From an uncultured bacterium (GTDB lineage: Bacteria; Vulcanimicrobiota; CADAWZ01): DNA of 41,386 nt. Positions 1 to 8,886 of the stretch are shown in pieces; within the stretch, counting starts at the first letter, position 1, and each line of letters begins with the position of its first letter. The translations under genes were made by a program, and so were the position numbers. The notes below the pieces were generated by a model that searched no databases, had not been told where the DNA came from, and saw only the letters and a program-made list of their open reading frames with translations. Location: assembly GCA_902790465.1 (NCBI GenBank), contig CADASF010000015.1:1-41386 (forward strand). The letters are read 5' to 3'.

Positions 1-10
1 TAATTTCACA

Positions 11-1135
11 ATGTCAAAAGAACTACCCAAAAATTTTAGCAAATTCTTTCTTACAAAAAAAGAGATAAAAGAGCTTATAAAAAACGATCCTGAATACATA
101 AAATATATCGAAAAAGTATTCAAGGAAAGAAAATTTAAATCTATCAAAGATTTGACTATTACTGATGGATACTTATTTGGTACTGTAATGCTAAATAAGG
201 AAATCTGCAAGGGTGTATTGGAAGCCATTTTGGAAATCAAAATAACAGATATTCAATTTGTTGAACTTGAAAAAACAGTACAAAATGGATATGAAACTAA
301 AAGTGTTCGCTTCGATGTCATTCTAAAAGATGATAAAGGGAATATCTACAATATAGAAATGCAGGTAAGTACAAAAGGGAAGAAAAATTTAGGCAAAAGG
401 ACACGCTATTATCAAATAATGATAGATAGTTTAATGCTAAAAAAAGGTGATGATTACAGCAAGCTAAAAAAGAGCATTATTATATTTATCTGTCCTTTTA
501 GATTATTTGATAGAAAAAGACAAATCTACACATTCAACACATATTGTAAAGAAGATAAAGAACTTCAGTTAAATGACGATACGACCAAAATTTTTATCTC
601 AACAAAAAATAAAAAAGATAAAAAGTTAAATGTCGATTTAGAGGCATTTATCAATTATGTAAATGGTAAAATAAACGAGGAAAATTTATTGATAAAAAAA
701 ATTGAAGATGAAATTGAAGAAATCAAAAATAGAGAAGAATGGAGGGTTGAGTATATGTTATCAGTATTACATTATTCAGATGCTCGCATGGAAGGTCTTA
801 TAGACGGCCGCAGAGAAGGTCGCAGAGAAGGTCGCAGAGAAGGCCGCAGAGAAGGTCGCAGAGAAGGTCGTAGAGAAGGTCGTAGAATTGGCGAAATGCA
901 AAAAACTGTAAATAATATAAAATCATTGATTGAAGGTTTAAATTTTTCAACCGAAAAATCAATGCAGATTTTAAAAATTCCGATTGAGGAACAGGAATTG
1001 TATTATAAACTTGTAAATGACCCTGTATTTTATGAGAAATATTTTGCTGATATTATGAAAATTTTGATGAAGATGACAAGGAAGAAGACGACGAAGAAGA
1101 AGAGTAAAATTCGACTTCCACAAAATAGCTCCTAA
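11..1135 (+). CDS. Rpn family PD-(D/E)XK nuclease (transposase_31/PDDEXK_2-like), probably frameshifted at 3' end
   Basis: This looks like a recombination-promoting nuclease of the Rpn/PDDEXK_2 family, proteins that nick or cut DNA and are often annotated as putative transposases. The N-terminal part has the family's opening motif ([10 protein letters not shown], residues 51-60). The probable catalytic core is D102 in VRFDVIL with E116 and Q118 in NIEMQ, followed by KRTRYYQ near residue 130. Residues about 265-292 form a GRRE tandem repeat, common in this family. The last ~26 residues are basic and overlap a terminator-like hairpin. The +2 frame at 1051-1107 encodes an acidic tail rich in Asp/Glu and stops at 1105-1107, before the hairpin. 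I infer an indel near 1045-1056, so the native stop is probably 1107. No ribosome binding site is visible in the ten bases before the ATG. Confidence 0.85.
   Translation: MSKELPKNFSKFFLTKKEIKELIKNDPEYIKYIEKVFKERKFKSIKDLTITDGYLFGTVMLNKEICKGVLEAILEIKITDIQFVELEKTVQNGYETKSVRFDVILKDDKGNIYNIEMQVSTKGKKNLGKRTRYYQIMIDSLMLKKGDDYSKLKKSIIIFICPFRLFDRKRQIYTFNTYCKEDKELQLNDDTTKIFISTKNKKDKKLNVDLEAFINYVNGKINEENLLIKKIEDEIEEIKNREEWRVEYMLSVLHYSDARMEGLIDGRREGRREGRREGRREGRREGRREGRRIGEMQKTVNNIKSLIEGLNFSTEKSMQILKIPIEEQELYYKLVNDPVFYEKYFADIMKILMKMTRKKTTKKKSKIRLPQNSS
806..889 (+). repeat. 12-bp in-frame tandem repeat encoding GRRE
   Basis: Six full 12-bp units (GGTCGCAGAGAA and close variants, 806-877) are followed by a diverged seventh. 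Each unit adds Gly-Arg-Arg-Glu to the Rpn-family protein. The repeat is locally much richer in G+C than its surroundings, and unit number could change by slippage without disturbing the frame. Confidence 0.95.
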
Positions 1136-1160
1136 ATGACATTTAGGAGCTATTTTGTGG
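1118..1160. terminator. Perfect 21-bp inverted repeat, bidirectional-type terminator
   Basis: Two 21-base arms (1118-1138 and 1140-1160) are exactly complementary around a single central base; in RNA the innermost pairs would open into a small loop. The arms carry AAAA/TTTT near their outer ends, and no further T-run follows. It lies just downstream of the inferred native stop (1107) of the Rpn-family gene. Confidence 0.75.
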
Positions 1161-1225
1161 CTCACTTCATTTATCCCCCCCTTTTATGAGAGAAGGACGA
1201 CCTAAGAGACAGAAGAGGAGAAAAA

Positions 1226-2707
1226 ATGGCAAAGAAAAAAGTTGAAGAGCTTACGATTGAGGAAAAATTAAATAATTCCATTATTCCAGTAGATAAACAG
1301 CCTTATAAAATACCTCCAAATTGGTGTTGGGTAAAAATAAATTCAATTTCAAATATTTATACAGGAAATAGTATAAATGAAAAAGTAAAAGCCGAAAAAT
1401 ATATAAATAACTCTAAAGGCTTATTATATATTGCGACAAAAGACATTGATTTTGATAGTTATATAAATTATGAAACAAATGTTAGAATAAGTGATTATGA
1501 AAATTTTAAAATAGCTCCTGCAAATACATCTCTTCTTTGCATAGAAGGTGGAAGTGCTGGGCGAAAAGTTGGATTCGTTGACAGATGTGTCTGTTTTGTA
1601 AATAAATTATGTGCATTTACTCCTAAAAAAATTAATTCAAAATATATTTATTACTATTTAAAGACAAATTATTTTTCAAATCAATTTAATTTGAAAAAAC
1701 ATGGTCTTATAGGTGGAGTTTCTTTAAAAGATTTAATAAATATAAATTTTCCTCTTCCACCATTAGCTGAACAGGAACGGATAGTAAGTAAACTTGATGA
1801 TTACATTTCCAAACTCAATGAAGCAAAAGAGAAATTAGAAAAAGTTGTTGATACTTATGAATTTAGAAAATCTGTAATTTTACACAAAGCATTTACAGGT
1901 GAATTGACTAAAAATTGGAGAGAAAAAAATCCAAATATTGAATCTGTAGATATTTTATTAGAAAAAGTTAATCAAGAAAAACAAAATTTAGCAAAAAAAA
2001 GACAAACAAGAAAAGATAAAGATTTTATAGATGAAGAAACTCCGTATAAAATTCCTAATACTTGGAAGTGGATAAAATTAAAAAATATTTGTACAAAAAT
2101 TGTTGATGGTTCTCATAATCCACCAAAAGGAGAATCTGAAAAAACAGATTATATTATGTTATCTGCAACCAACATAAAAGATGACAAATTTATTGATTTA
2201 GAAAAAGTCCGTTATTTATCTAAAGAAAATTTTGATTTAGAAAATCAAAGAACAAATATTCAAATAGGAGATATATGCTTTACTTCTGTTGGTTCTATTG
2301 GTAGAAGTTGTATTTTTAAAGGTGGTTTAAATATTTGCTTTCAAAGAAGTGTTTCCATAATTACAACTCCAATATCAAGTGAATATTTAAAAAATTTTTT
2401 TGATTCATTATATTTCCAAAATAAAGTTCAATTTGAAGCAAGAGGAAGTTGTCAAGTTGGATTTTATTTGAATCAATTAGCAATTTCTTTAATTCCTCTT
2501 CCACCCATTGAAGAACAGAAAGAGATTGTAAAAATCCTTGATTCTATTTTGACAAAAGAAAAACAGGTTAAAGAAATAGCAGAAAAAGAAATAGAAAGAT
2601 TAGAGAATTTAAGGGAAAATCTTTTAGCTCGTGCATTTGGTGGAGTTCTCGGAACAAATGATCCAAATGAAGAAAATTCAATCGAATTATTAAAAAGTGT
2701 ACTATAA
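1226..2707 (+). CDS. hsdS: Type I restriction-modification specificity subunit S (HsdS)
   Basis: This subunit reads the two halves of the bipartite DNA target for a type I restriction-modification enzyme and docks HsdM (methylase) and HsdR (translocase). The architecture is classical: target recognition domain 1 at about residues 28-180, opening at PYKIPPNWCWVK; a central helical spacer ending PLPPLAEQERIV and running on to about 235; target recognition domain 2 opening at PYKIPNTWKWIK (about residue 272); and a C-terminal helix after IPLPPIEEQKEIV. The two domains differ in sequence, as expected for an asymmetric target. A GAGGAG ribosome binding site precedes ATG 1226. HsdM and HsdR are not in the window, so it is either the 3' member of an operon interrupted by the Rpn-family gene or an orphan. 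The radical SAM gene follows after 17 bases. Confidence 0.93.
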   Translation: MAKKKVEELTIEEKLNNSIIPVDKQPYKIPPNWCWVKINSISNIYTGNSINEKVKAEKYINNSKGLLYIATKDIDFDSYINYETNVRISDYENFKIAPANTSLLCIEGGSAGRKVGFVDRCVCFVNKLCAFTPKKINSKYIYYYLKTNYFSNQFNLKKHGLIGGVSLKDLININFPLPPLAEQERIVSKLDDYISKLNEAKEKLEKVVDTYEFRKSVILHKAFTGELTKNWREKNPNIESVDILLEKVNQEKQNLAKKRQTRKDKDFIDEETPYKIPNTWKWIKLKNICTKIVDGSHNPPKGESEKTDYIMLSATNIKDDKFIDLEKVRYLSKENFDLENQRTNIQIGDICFTSVGSIGRSCIFKGGLNICFQRSVSIITTPISSEYLKNFFDSLYFQNKVQFEARGSCQVGFYLNQLAISLIPLPPIEEQKEIVKILDSILTKEKQVKEIAEKEIERLENLRENLLARAFGGVLGTNDPNEENSIELLKSVL

Positions 2708-2724
2708 AATAAAAGGATAAAAAC

Positions 2725-4518
2725 ATGAAATGGAATTGGATTCTTGAAGCAAAAAAGCAAGTCTCTGAAGAGAAGAGAATCTCTAAATTTGCAAATGGCG
2801 GTTCTCTTTCAGGAGTTCTTGTCTATCCAGATACATATTTTACAGGCATGTCCAATCTTGGATTTCATGCTGTCTATAGAATATTTAATGAAGAACTTGG
2901 AATAAGTTGTGAAAGAGCTTTTTATCCTGACAAAAAATATGTTGATTTTTTTAGAAATGAAAAAAATCTTCGTTCTTTTGAAAGTCAAAAAATATTACAG
3001 GAGTTTGATTTTATTGCTTTTTCAATTTCTTTTGAAATGAATATCCCTCTTGTTGTGGATATTTTAAAGATGACATCGATCCCTTTATATTCAGTTGATA
3101 GAACCGATTCCGATCCTCTCATTCTACTTGGAGGAGCAGTTTCTTATATAAATCCTGAACCTGTTGCTCTTTTTGTTGATGCTATTTTGATTGGTAGGGG
3201 AGAGGATGTTCTTCCAAAAGTATCTGAAATTTTGAATAAAAGACTTTCGAGAAATGAGACACTTGTCGAACTTTCAAAACTTAAAAATGTATATGTACCA
3301 TCATTAATGAAATTGTCTGATGTTGAAAGAGCTAAGTGTCGTACTTCTCGCTTTTTTTCTTCATCATTTTTAACATCAAATACTGAATTTGCAAATACTC
3401 TTCTTGTTGAAATAATGAGAGGCTGTCCTTTTATGTGTAAATTCTGCACTGTCTCAAATTGTTTTGGCAAGTGCATTTTTAATCATGCTTCGGATTTTAT
3501 AGACCATATAGAATCTATCAGAAAAGATATTGATATAAACAAAGTCGGTCTCATTGGTGGAAGCATAAATGCACATCCTGAATTTAATGAGATATTGGGA
3601 TATTTGAGGAAAAATAAAATCAAAGTTGGTTTTTCTTCATTGAGAGCAGATAGATTAAATGACGAAATTCTCGATTTTATAAAAAATGAGGGTGGGGGAA
3701 TTTTGACACTCGCCCCTGAAACGGCAAATGAAAAAATTAGGTTTGCAATAGGCAAAAAAATAACAGATGAATTGTTTTTTTCATCTGTTGAAAAGGCATT
3801 TTTTAATGGTGTATCACATTTGAGATTATATTTTATGATAGGTCTTCCAAATGAAACTGAAGATGATGTACGAGAAATTGGAAATATGATTTCAAAATTG
3901 AGAAAATTTAAAAATGGTTCAAAGGCTCGTATATCTGTTTCAGTTTCTCAATTTATACCAAAGCCATTTACTCCTCTTGAAAGAGAAAGGCAAGAAGATT
4001 TAAATTCAATAAAGAAAAAGTTTTCTATTTTAAAATCTGTCATGCCTTCTGGAGTTAAATTAAGTGGCGAAGCTCCAAATTCTGCAATGTTGCAGGGGAT
4101 TCTTTCAAGAGGTGATAGAAACCTCTCAAAAATTATAGCTGAAATTCCTGAAATGTCTTTGGGAAAATGGCAGAAAAAAGCTGAATCTTTGGGTATTGAT
4201 TTGGAATATTATCTCAGAAAAATTCCAGATGATGAGGAACTATTTTGGAAAAGTAGACAGCGTTATGTTGATGGAGAAGATATAACATTAGATATTAAAG
4301 AAATTGAAGAAGAAGAAAATTTTTTTAAAACAGAAGAGGATTATTTATATTTTCTTTTTTTAAAAGAAGAATATTATCCTTCTTTAGAAGAATTCAAAGA
4401 ATGGATAAGGTGGTCATTAAATCCTCAATTAGATAATTATAAAGAATGGAAAGATTTATTAATTAAACACGGCTACATAAATGAAAAAGAAGAAATAATT
4501 TATAAAAAAGATGAATAA
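2725..4518 (+). CDS. Radical SAM protein with N-terminal B12-binding-like domain
   Basis: This is a radical S-adenosylmethionine enzyme of unknown substrate. The N-terminal third (about residues 25-170) resembles the Rossmann-like cobalamin-binding region found before many radical SAM cores, with VYPDTYFTGMSNLGFH and a glycine-rich LILLGGAV stretch; I see no DxHxxG cobalamin ligand motif. The iron-sulfur cluster motif CX3CX2C is C234-C238-C241 (RGCPFMCKFC). It is followed by typical radical SAM elements, such as GLIGGSINAHPEF, a TLAPETANE strand and IGLPNETEDDV. The C-terminal ~100 residues are acidic and charged, with no family I recognise. An AAAGGA site precedes ATG 2725, and the gene lies 17 bases after hsdS, so the two are probably co-transcribed. 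A methylthiotransferase is less likely because no TRAM domain is seen. Confidence 0.85.
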   Translation: MKWNWILEAKKQVSEEKRISKFANGGSLSGVLVYPDTYFTGMSNLGFHAVYRIFNEELGISCERAFYPDKKYVDFFRNEKNLRSFESQKILQEFDFIAFSISFEMNIPLVVDILKMTSIPLYSVDRTDSDPLILLGGAVSYINPEPVALFVDAILIGRGEDVLPKVSEILNKRLSRNETLVELSKLKNVYVPSLMKLSDVERAKCRTSRFFSSSFLTSNTEFANTLLVEIMRGCPFMCKFCTVSNCFGKCIFNHASDFIDHIESIRKDIDINKVGLIGGSINAHPEFNEILGYLRKNKIKVGFSSLRADRLNDEILDFIKNEGGGILTLAPETANEKIRFAIGKKITDELFFSSVEKAFFNGVSHLRLYFMIGLPNETEDDVREIGNMISKLRKFKNGSKARISVSVSQFIPKPFTPLERERQEDLNSIKKKFSILKSVMPSGVKLSGEAPNSAMLQGILSRGDRNLSKIIAEIPEMSLGKWQKKAESLGIDLEYYLRKIPDDEELFWKSRQRYVDGEDITLDIKEIEEEENFFKTEEDYLYFLFLKEEYYPSLEEFKEWIRWSLNPQLDNYKEWKDLLIKHGYINEKEEIIYKKDE

Positions 4519-4520
4519 AA

Positions 4521-4570
4521 AAAACAAAATACTTAACTCAGTTATCACTTAGTTAGGTATTTTGTTTTTT
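4521..4570. terminator. Bidirectional terminator between convergent genes
   Basis: An imperfect inverted repeat (A-rich arm, ACAAAATACTTAACT, and its near-complement AGTTAGGTATTTTGT followed by T6) sits between the stop of the radical SAM gene and the stop of the minus-strand rtcB. The A-run on one side and T-run on the other would serve transcripts from both directions. Confidence 0.8.
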
Positions 4571-4593
4571 ATGGATTTTTCATTTTCACTACT

Positions 4594-5796
4594 TTATTCA
4601 GAGGCTTTGAAATTATAGACAGGTTTCATGACATCGACGATTTCGACTGTATCACCAATTACATCAATAATATCATTTAGTGATTTATATGCCATTGGAG
4701 CTTCGTCGAGTGTAGATTCATTGATTGAAGTCGTATAAATTCCAGCCATGACTTCTTTATAGTCTTCTAATTTTAGTTTATTTTTGGCTTCACTTCTCGA
4801 CATTATTCTTCCAGCACCATGTGGAGCTGAATAATTCCAATCTGGATTTCCTTTTCCTATAGCTAAAACACTTCCATCTCTCATGTTTATTGGAATAAGA
4901 ACTTTTTGATCTTTATAAGCAGGTATTGCCCCTTTTCTCAAAATCATATTTTCAATATCTATGTAGTTATGTACAGTGTGAAAACTTTCTACTGCTGTCA
5001 ATCCAGCACGCTCCAGTAATACTTTTGCCATTTGTTCTCTGTTTTTAATTGCAAATTCTTGGCTAATCTTCATGTCTTGGAGATATTGTTCAAAATATTT
5101 TCCATATAAAAAACATAGGTCTTTTGGAATAGATGTATTTTCTCTATTATCTCTTAGATTGTCCAATGCTGTCTGTATTTCTTTAAAACGCCCTGCTTCT
5201 TTCAATTCCCTTATTATTTTTTCTCTCTGTTCTGTGTAAGAAGCATTTCCAACATTTAAATCCATTGCTAATTGTTGATAATGTTCTGCAACTTGACAGC
5301 CTAAATTTCTGCTTCCACTGTGAATTACAAGATAATATATGCCATCTTTTGATTTTTCAACTTCTATAAAATGGTTTCCACCGCCAAGACTTCCAATGCT
5401 ATTTTCCAACCTTTTTATGTGTTTTAGTTGGTTATAGCAATTTAGACTGTTTAAATCAAAATCAACTTGTTTTTCTTCCCACACTTCTTTTCCAGAGGGA
5501 ATAAAATGTGCTGCTTCATCTAATTTTTCAAAATCTATTGTTGAATCTTCTAATTTTATTGTCAACATCCCACAACCAATGTCAACACCAACAATATTTG
5601 GAACTGCTTTGTCGAGAATGGTCATTGTTGTTCCGATAGTACAGCCTTTTCCTGCATGCACATCAGGCATGATTCTTATTTTGCTTCCATTTGTAAATTC
5701 ATGATCGCACATTCTTTTAATTTGTTGTTTTGCCAATTCATCAATCGTTTTTGCATAAGAAATTGCAGTGGTTACTTCTCCAATGATTTCTTCCAT
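4594..5796 (-). CDS. rtcB: RtcB family RNA ligase (3'-phosphate/5'-hydroxyl)
   Basis: RtcB joins RNA 2',3'-cyclic-phosphate or 3'-phosphate ends to 5'-hydroxyl ends, using GTP and Mn2+, in tRNA or rRNA repair. The 400-residue product carries the full motif series: MPDVHAGKGCTIGTT (residues 43-57), VGVDIGCGM with metal ligand C75, GGGNHF with H142, HSGSRNLG with H159, VHNY with H276, and APHGAGRIMSR, where H326 corresponds to the histidine that becomes guanylylated. These metal-ligand positions correspond to the established RtcB active site. No archease or RtcA gene is adjacent. The gene is divergent from the sirtuin gene with about 136 bases between starts. An AGAGGG site precedes ATG 5796. 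Confidence 0.96.
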   Translation of the reverse strand: MEEIIGEVTTAISYAKTIDELAKQQIKRMCDHEFTNGSKIRIMPDVHAGKGCTIGTTMTILDKAVPNIVGVDIGCGMLTIKLEDSTIDFEKLDEAAHFIPSGKEVWEEKQVDFDLNSLNCYNQLKHIKRLENSIGSLGGGNHFIEVEKSKDGIYYLVIHSGSRNLGCQVAEHYQQLAMDLNVGNASYTEQREKIIRELKEAGRFKEIQTALDNLRDNRENTSIPKDLCFLYGKYFEQYLQDMKISQEFAIKNREQMAKVLLERAGLTAVESFHTVHNYIDIENMILRKGAIPAYKDQKVLIPINMRDGSVLAIGKGNPDWNYSAPHGAGRIMSRSEAKNKLKLEDYKEVMAGIYTTSINESTLDEAPMAYKSLNDIIDVIGDTVEIVDVMKPVYNFKASE

Positions 5797-5819
5797 ATTA
5801 GCCCTCTTTATTTCTTGTT

Positions 5820-5848
5820 ATATTATAATTTTATAAAATTTTACTCAA
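5820..5848 (-). promoter_or_regulatory. Probable sigma70-type promoter of rtcB
   Basis: On the minus strand a TTGAGT -35-like element (5848-5843) is followed by overlapping AT-rich -10 candidates: TAATAT at 17-bp spacing (5825-5820) and TATAAT at 15-bp spacing (5827-5822). It lies a few tens of bases before the rtcB start. The region is very AT-rich, so the call is moderate. Confidence 0.45.
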
Positions 5849-5932
5849 AATGTAAAGGCTTTGAATAGATAGATTGAAAAGGAATGTTTTTTAGTGAAAA
5901 GAATTTTTATTGGAAAGTAAGTGAGGTAATTC

Positions 5933-6802
5933 ATGGACAATTTGAATAAATTAAAAGAGGTTTTATCAAATGCTGAATATGTCGTTATTGGTGCAGGAGC
6001 AGGTTTGAGTACATCAGGCGGATTTGTATATTCAGGAGAGAGATTGCAAAAATTTTTTTTTGATTTTCTAAAAAAATATCATTTTCCTGATATGTATTCA
6101 GGCGGTTTTTGTCCATTTGAAAAGAAAGAAATTTTTTGGGCATATTGGAGTAGATATATTTATATAAATCGTTATGCTCCGATTCCTAAGCCTGTGTATA
6201 ATATTTTATTTGATTTAATAAAGGATAAAAATTATTTTGTAATAACAACAAATGTCGATCATCAATTTCAAAAAGCAAATTTTGATAAAAATAGGCTTTT
6301 TTATACACAGGGGGATTATGGGCTTTTTCAATGTTCTGTTCCATGTTGTCAAAAAACTTGGGATAATGAGGAAATCATTATAAATATGGTTCTTTCACAA
6401 GATTGTTCTATTGATGAAAATAAAAATTTAATTGTTCCTAAAAAAGTGAAAATGGAGATTCCATCTGAATTGATTCCTAAATGTCCTGAAAAGAAAGAAG
6501 ATATTTCTATGAATTTGAGAGCTGATGATACTTTTGTCCAAGATAAAGGTTGGTATAAAGCCTCAGAAAGATATCATAATTTTTTGAGAAAATGCAAAAA
6601 TAAAAAAGTATTATTTTTAGATTTGGGAACAGGAATGAATACCCCAGCTATTTTTAAATATCCATTTTGGCAGATGACTTATGAATGGGAAAATGCAATT
6701 TATGCCTGCATAAATTTAGGAGAAGCATTTACTGCTAAGGAAATAGAGGAAAAATCCATCTGCATTAATGATGATATTTTTGGTGTATTACAAAAAATGT
6801 AG
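5933..6802 (+). CDS. Class M sirtuin (SirTM-like), probable protein ADP-ribosyltransferase
   Basis: This is a Sir2-fold protein, NAD+-binding, closest by eye to the microbial class M sirtuins, which ADP-ribosylate a lipoylated GcvH-like carrier rather than deacetylate. Visible marks are the NAD loop GAGAGLSTSGGF (20-31), the class-typical DMYSGGF and YWSRYIYINRY blocks (53-81), TTNVDHQF with N107 and YTQGDYGLF with Q126. The 19-residue Asn-Gln spacing equals that of the catalytic pair N118/Q137 described for streptococcal SirTM, and the classical sirtuin histidine is not evident. The first zinc-ligand pair region (CSVPCC) is present, but the second appears degraded to CPEK. The usual partners (macrodomain hydrolase, GcvH-L, lipoate ligase) are not here. 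It precedes the DUF262 gene by 33 bases. The site GTGAGGT lies six bases before ATG. Confidence 0.82.
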   Translation: MDNLNKLKEVLSNAEYVVIGAGAGLSTSGGFVYSGERLQKFFFDFLKKYHFPDMYSGGFCPFEKKEIFWAYWSRYIYINRYAPIPKPVYNILFDLIKDKNYFVITTNVDHQFQKANFDKNRLFYTQGDYGLFQCSVPCCQKTWDNEEIIINMVLSQDCSIDENKNLIVPKKVKMEIPSELIPKCPEKKEDISMNLRADDTFVQDKGWYKASERYHNFLRKCKNKKVLFLDLGTGMNTPAIFKYPFWQMTYEWENAIYACINLGEAFTAKEIEEKSICINDDIFGVLQKM

Positions 6803-6835
6803 ATTTCAAAAAAATATAAAAAAAACGAGGAATTT

Positions 6836-8866
6836 ATGAAGGGCGAATTTCAGGAACTTGTTCAATATATGAGAGAAACAAAGAAAATCATTGTTCCAAT
6901 CTATCAGAGAAATTACGAATGGACAAGGGAAAATTGCAGGGTTCTATATGAAGACCTCATGATGATAGTAAATGGAAATAGAACAAAACATTTTATTGGA
7001 AGTATTGTATCTGTAAAGACAAATGATTCAACAAATGCAAAAATAATCATAGATGGTCAACAGAGAATCATAACTGTCTATCTTATGTATTTGGCTATGT
7101 ATAATTTGATTGAAGAGGGAGAAATTGAAACTTCTATAAATGCCGAAGAGATAAAAGAAGAATTTTTGATTCACAAATTTTCAAAAGAAGATAATAAATA
7201 TAAGATAATCCCAACAGAAAAAGATGGTCATGACCTAAATTTACTGATAGATAATGACATTGATCTAAATAAAAAGTCAGAGTCAAATATAATTGAAAAT
7301 TATAAATTTTTTTACTATGAATTGAAATATAAAAGAGTTTCAATAGATAAATTATATAAAGCAATAGATAAATTGGGAGTTATATCTATTACTCTCGATC
7401 ATGACGAAAATCCTCAGTTAATTTTTGAGAGTTTAAATTCAACAGGTCTTGCATTAAAAACATCTGACAAAGTGAGAAATTTTCTTTTAATGCAGTTTGA
7501 TGAGAAAAAACAAAATAGACTGTATGAAAAATATTGGAAAAAAATAGAGCATTGTGTCGGTGATTCTTTTGAAAATTTTATAAAAGATTATCTGATTTTT
7601 AGATATAAAAAAATTTGTCTAAAAAGATTTTATGAAGAATTTAAGACTTTTATACTTTCAAGCAATATTGAAATAGTAGATATTTTGAAAGATATAAAAT
7701 ATTGTGCTGAAATATATAGACATATCTTAAATTTTGATACAGATAATGAAAATATAAATAAGTATCTTCAATATTTTAATTTTATTGGAATTAAAATCAT
7801 AAGACCGTTTTTAATTGGTATTCTCGATTTATATAAATCAAAAAAAATATCTGAAAAAGAACTTTTAAAAATTTTTGAGATTTTAGAAAGCTATCTTGTG
7901 AGAAGAATTATATGCAAAAATTCTTCTTCAAATTTGGGAAATATTTTTTATACTCTTCACAATGAGATCTTAAAAAGTGGTGAAAATTATTTGACATCAT
8001 TTAAAAAAATGTTTTTTGGAACAAAAATCATTGAAAATAGATTTCCAAATGATGATGAATTTTCGGAAAAATTTAAGTCAACTTTGATTGGAAAAAATAA
8101 AAATCAAATTTTATATATTCTTTCAAGATTGGAAAATTGCAATAGTAAAGAGTATCTCGATTTATTCCAAGTGATAAATGGTAAAAAGAAATATCAAATT
8201 GAGCATATCATACCACAGACACTTTCAGAAGATTGGATTGTTGATTTGGGGGCAAATTACGATAAAATTCACAACATATGGCTAAATAGAATAGCTAATT
8301 TGACATTGACGGCTTATAATCCAGAACTTAGCAACAAATCTTTTGGAGAAAAAAGATTGTTGTTTTCTGAAAGTTCTCTGAAATTGAATAAATATATATC
8401 AAATTTTAAAAAATTTGGTTTGGAAGAATTGAATGAAAGAAATGATTATCTTTTGAAAATTGCAAAAAAAATATGGGAATATCCAAAGGATATGATTTCT
8501 TTTGAAAATTCAATATCATTGACTTTGCGTGAAAATGAAAATATTTTTACTGCTTCAAAACTTATAAGTTTTTCTTTTAGAGGAGAGAGGTATGAAGTTA
8601 AGAGTTGGGCTGAAATGTTCAATATCATAATAAAATCACTTCATATTGAAGACCCAACAGTATTTTATGAACTTGTGAAAGACGAAAAATACAAAAATAG
8701 AATAACAGTAAATTCTGCTGATTTTGAAAATTTGAGAGAGATTGAGAAAGGAAAACTTTTTTATAATGCCACAAATTCGACATCTCAAAAAATACAGATA
8801 TTAAGAGATTTTTTTGAAAAATTTGATATTTCACAAGATGAATTGATTTTTGAAGTTACAATGTAA
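6836..8866 (+). CDS. DUF262/DUF1524 (GmrSD-like) nuclease protein
   Basis: This is a large two-domain protein of the GmrSD/DUF262 group, which includes type IV restriction enzymes against modified phage DNA and other defence proteins. The N-terminal DUF262 domain has IVPIYQRNYEW (19-29) and the ParB-like nucleotide-binding motif IDGQQR (72-77). FESLNSTG, near residue 200, is also typical. The DUF1524 HNH nuclease motif is YQIEHIIPQ, with E456-H457, followed by NRIANLTLTAYNPELSNKSF, which supplies the conserved Asn residues. After the HNH region about 120 residues form an extra C-terminal domain that I do not recognise. The site GAGGA precedes ATG 6836. The next gene starts 20 bases after the stop, so it probably forms an operon with the sirtuin and the serine hydrolase. 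Antiphage function is inference. Confidence 0.9.
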   Translation: MKGEFQELVQYMRETKKIIVPIYQRNYEWTRENCRVLYEDLMMIVNGNRTKHFIGSIVSVKTNDSTNAKIIIDGQQRIITVYLMYLAMYNLIEEGEIETSINAEEIKEEFLIHKFSKEDNKYKIIPTEKDGHDLNLLIDNDIDLNKKSESNIIENYKFFYYELKYKRVSIDKLYKAIDKLGVISITLDHDENPQLIFESLNSTGLALKTSDKVRNFLLMQFDEKKQNRLYEKYWKKIEHCVGDSFENFIKDYLIFRYKKICLKRFYEEFKTFILSSNIEIVDILKDIKYCAEIYRHILNFDTDNENINKYLQYFNFIGIKIIRPFLIGILDLYKSKKISEKELLKIFEILESYLVRRIICKNSSSNLGNIFYTLHNEILKSGENYLTSFKKMFFGTKIIENRFPNDDEFSEKFKSTLIGKNKNQILYILSRLENCNSKEYLDLFQVINGKKKYQIEHIIPQTLSEDWIVDLGANYDKIHNIWLNRIANLTLTAYNPELSNKSFGEKRLLFSESSLKLNKYISNFKKFGLEELNERNDYLLKIAKKIWEYPKDMISFENSISLTLRENENIFTASKLISFSFRGERYEVKSWAEMFNIIIKSLHIEDPTVFYELVKDEKYKNRITVNSADFENLREIEKGKLFYNATNSTSQKIQILRDFFEKFDISQDELIFEVTM

Positions 8867-8886
8867 GAAAATGAGAGGATTTGATC

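Noticed and set aside
806-889. CRISPR-like repeat
   Set aside because: Units are contiguous 12-mers without spacers and encode an in-frame peptide repeat.
3144-3755. Minus-strand open frames opposite the radical SAM gene
   Set aside because: They are shadows of the well-supported plus-strand gene with no ribosome binding sites or recognisable products; the same applies to other antisense frames, such as those opposite pilQ and udk.
8881-8886. TTG start for the serine hydrolase
   Set aside because: Only two bases from the ribosome binding site; ATG 8887 has ideal spacing.
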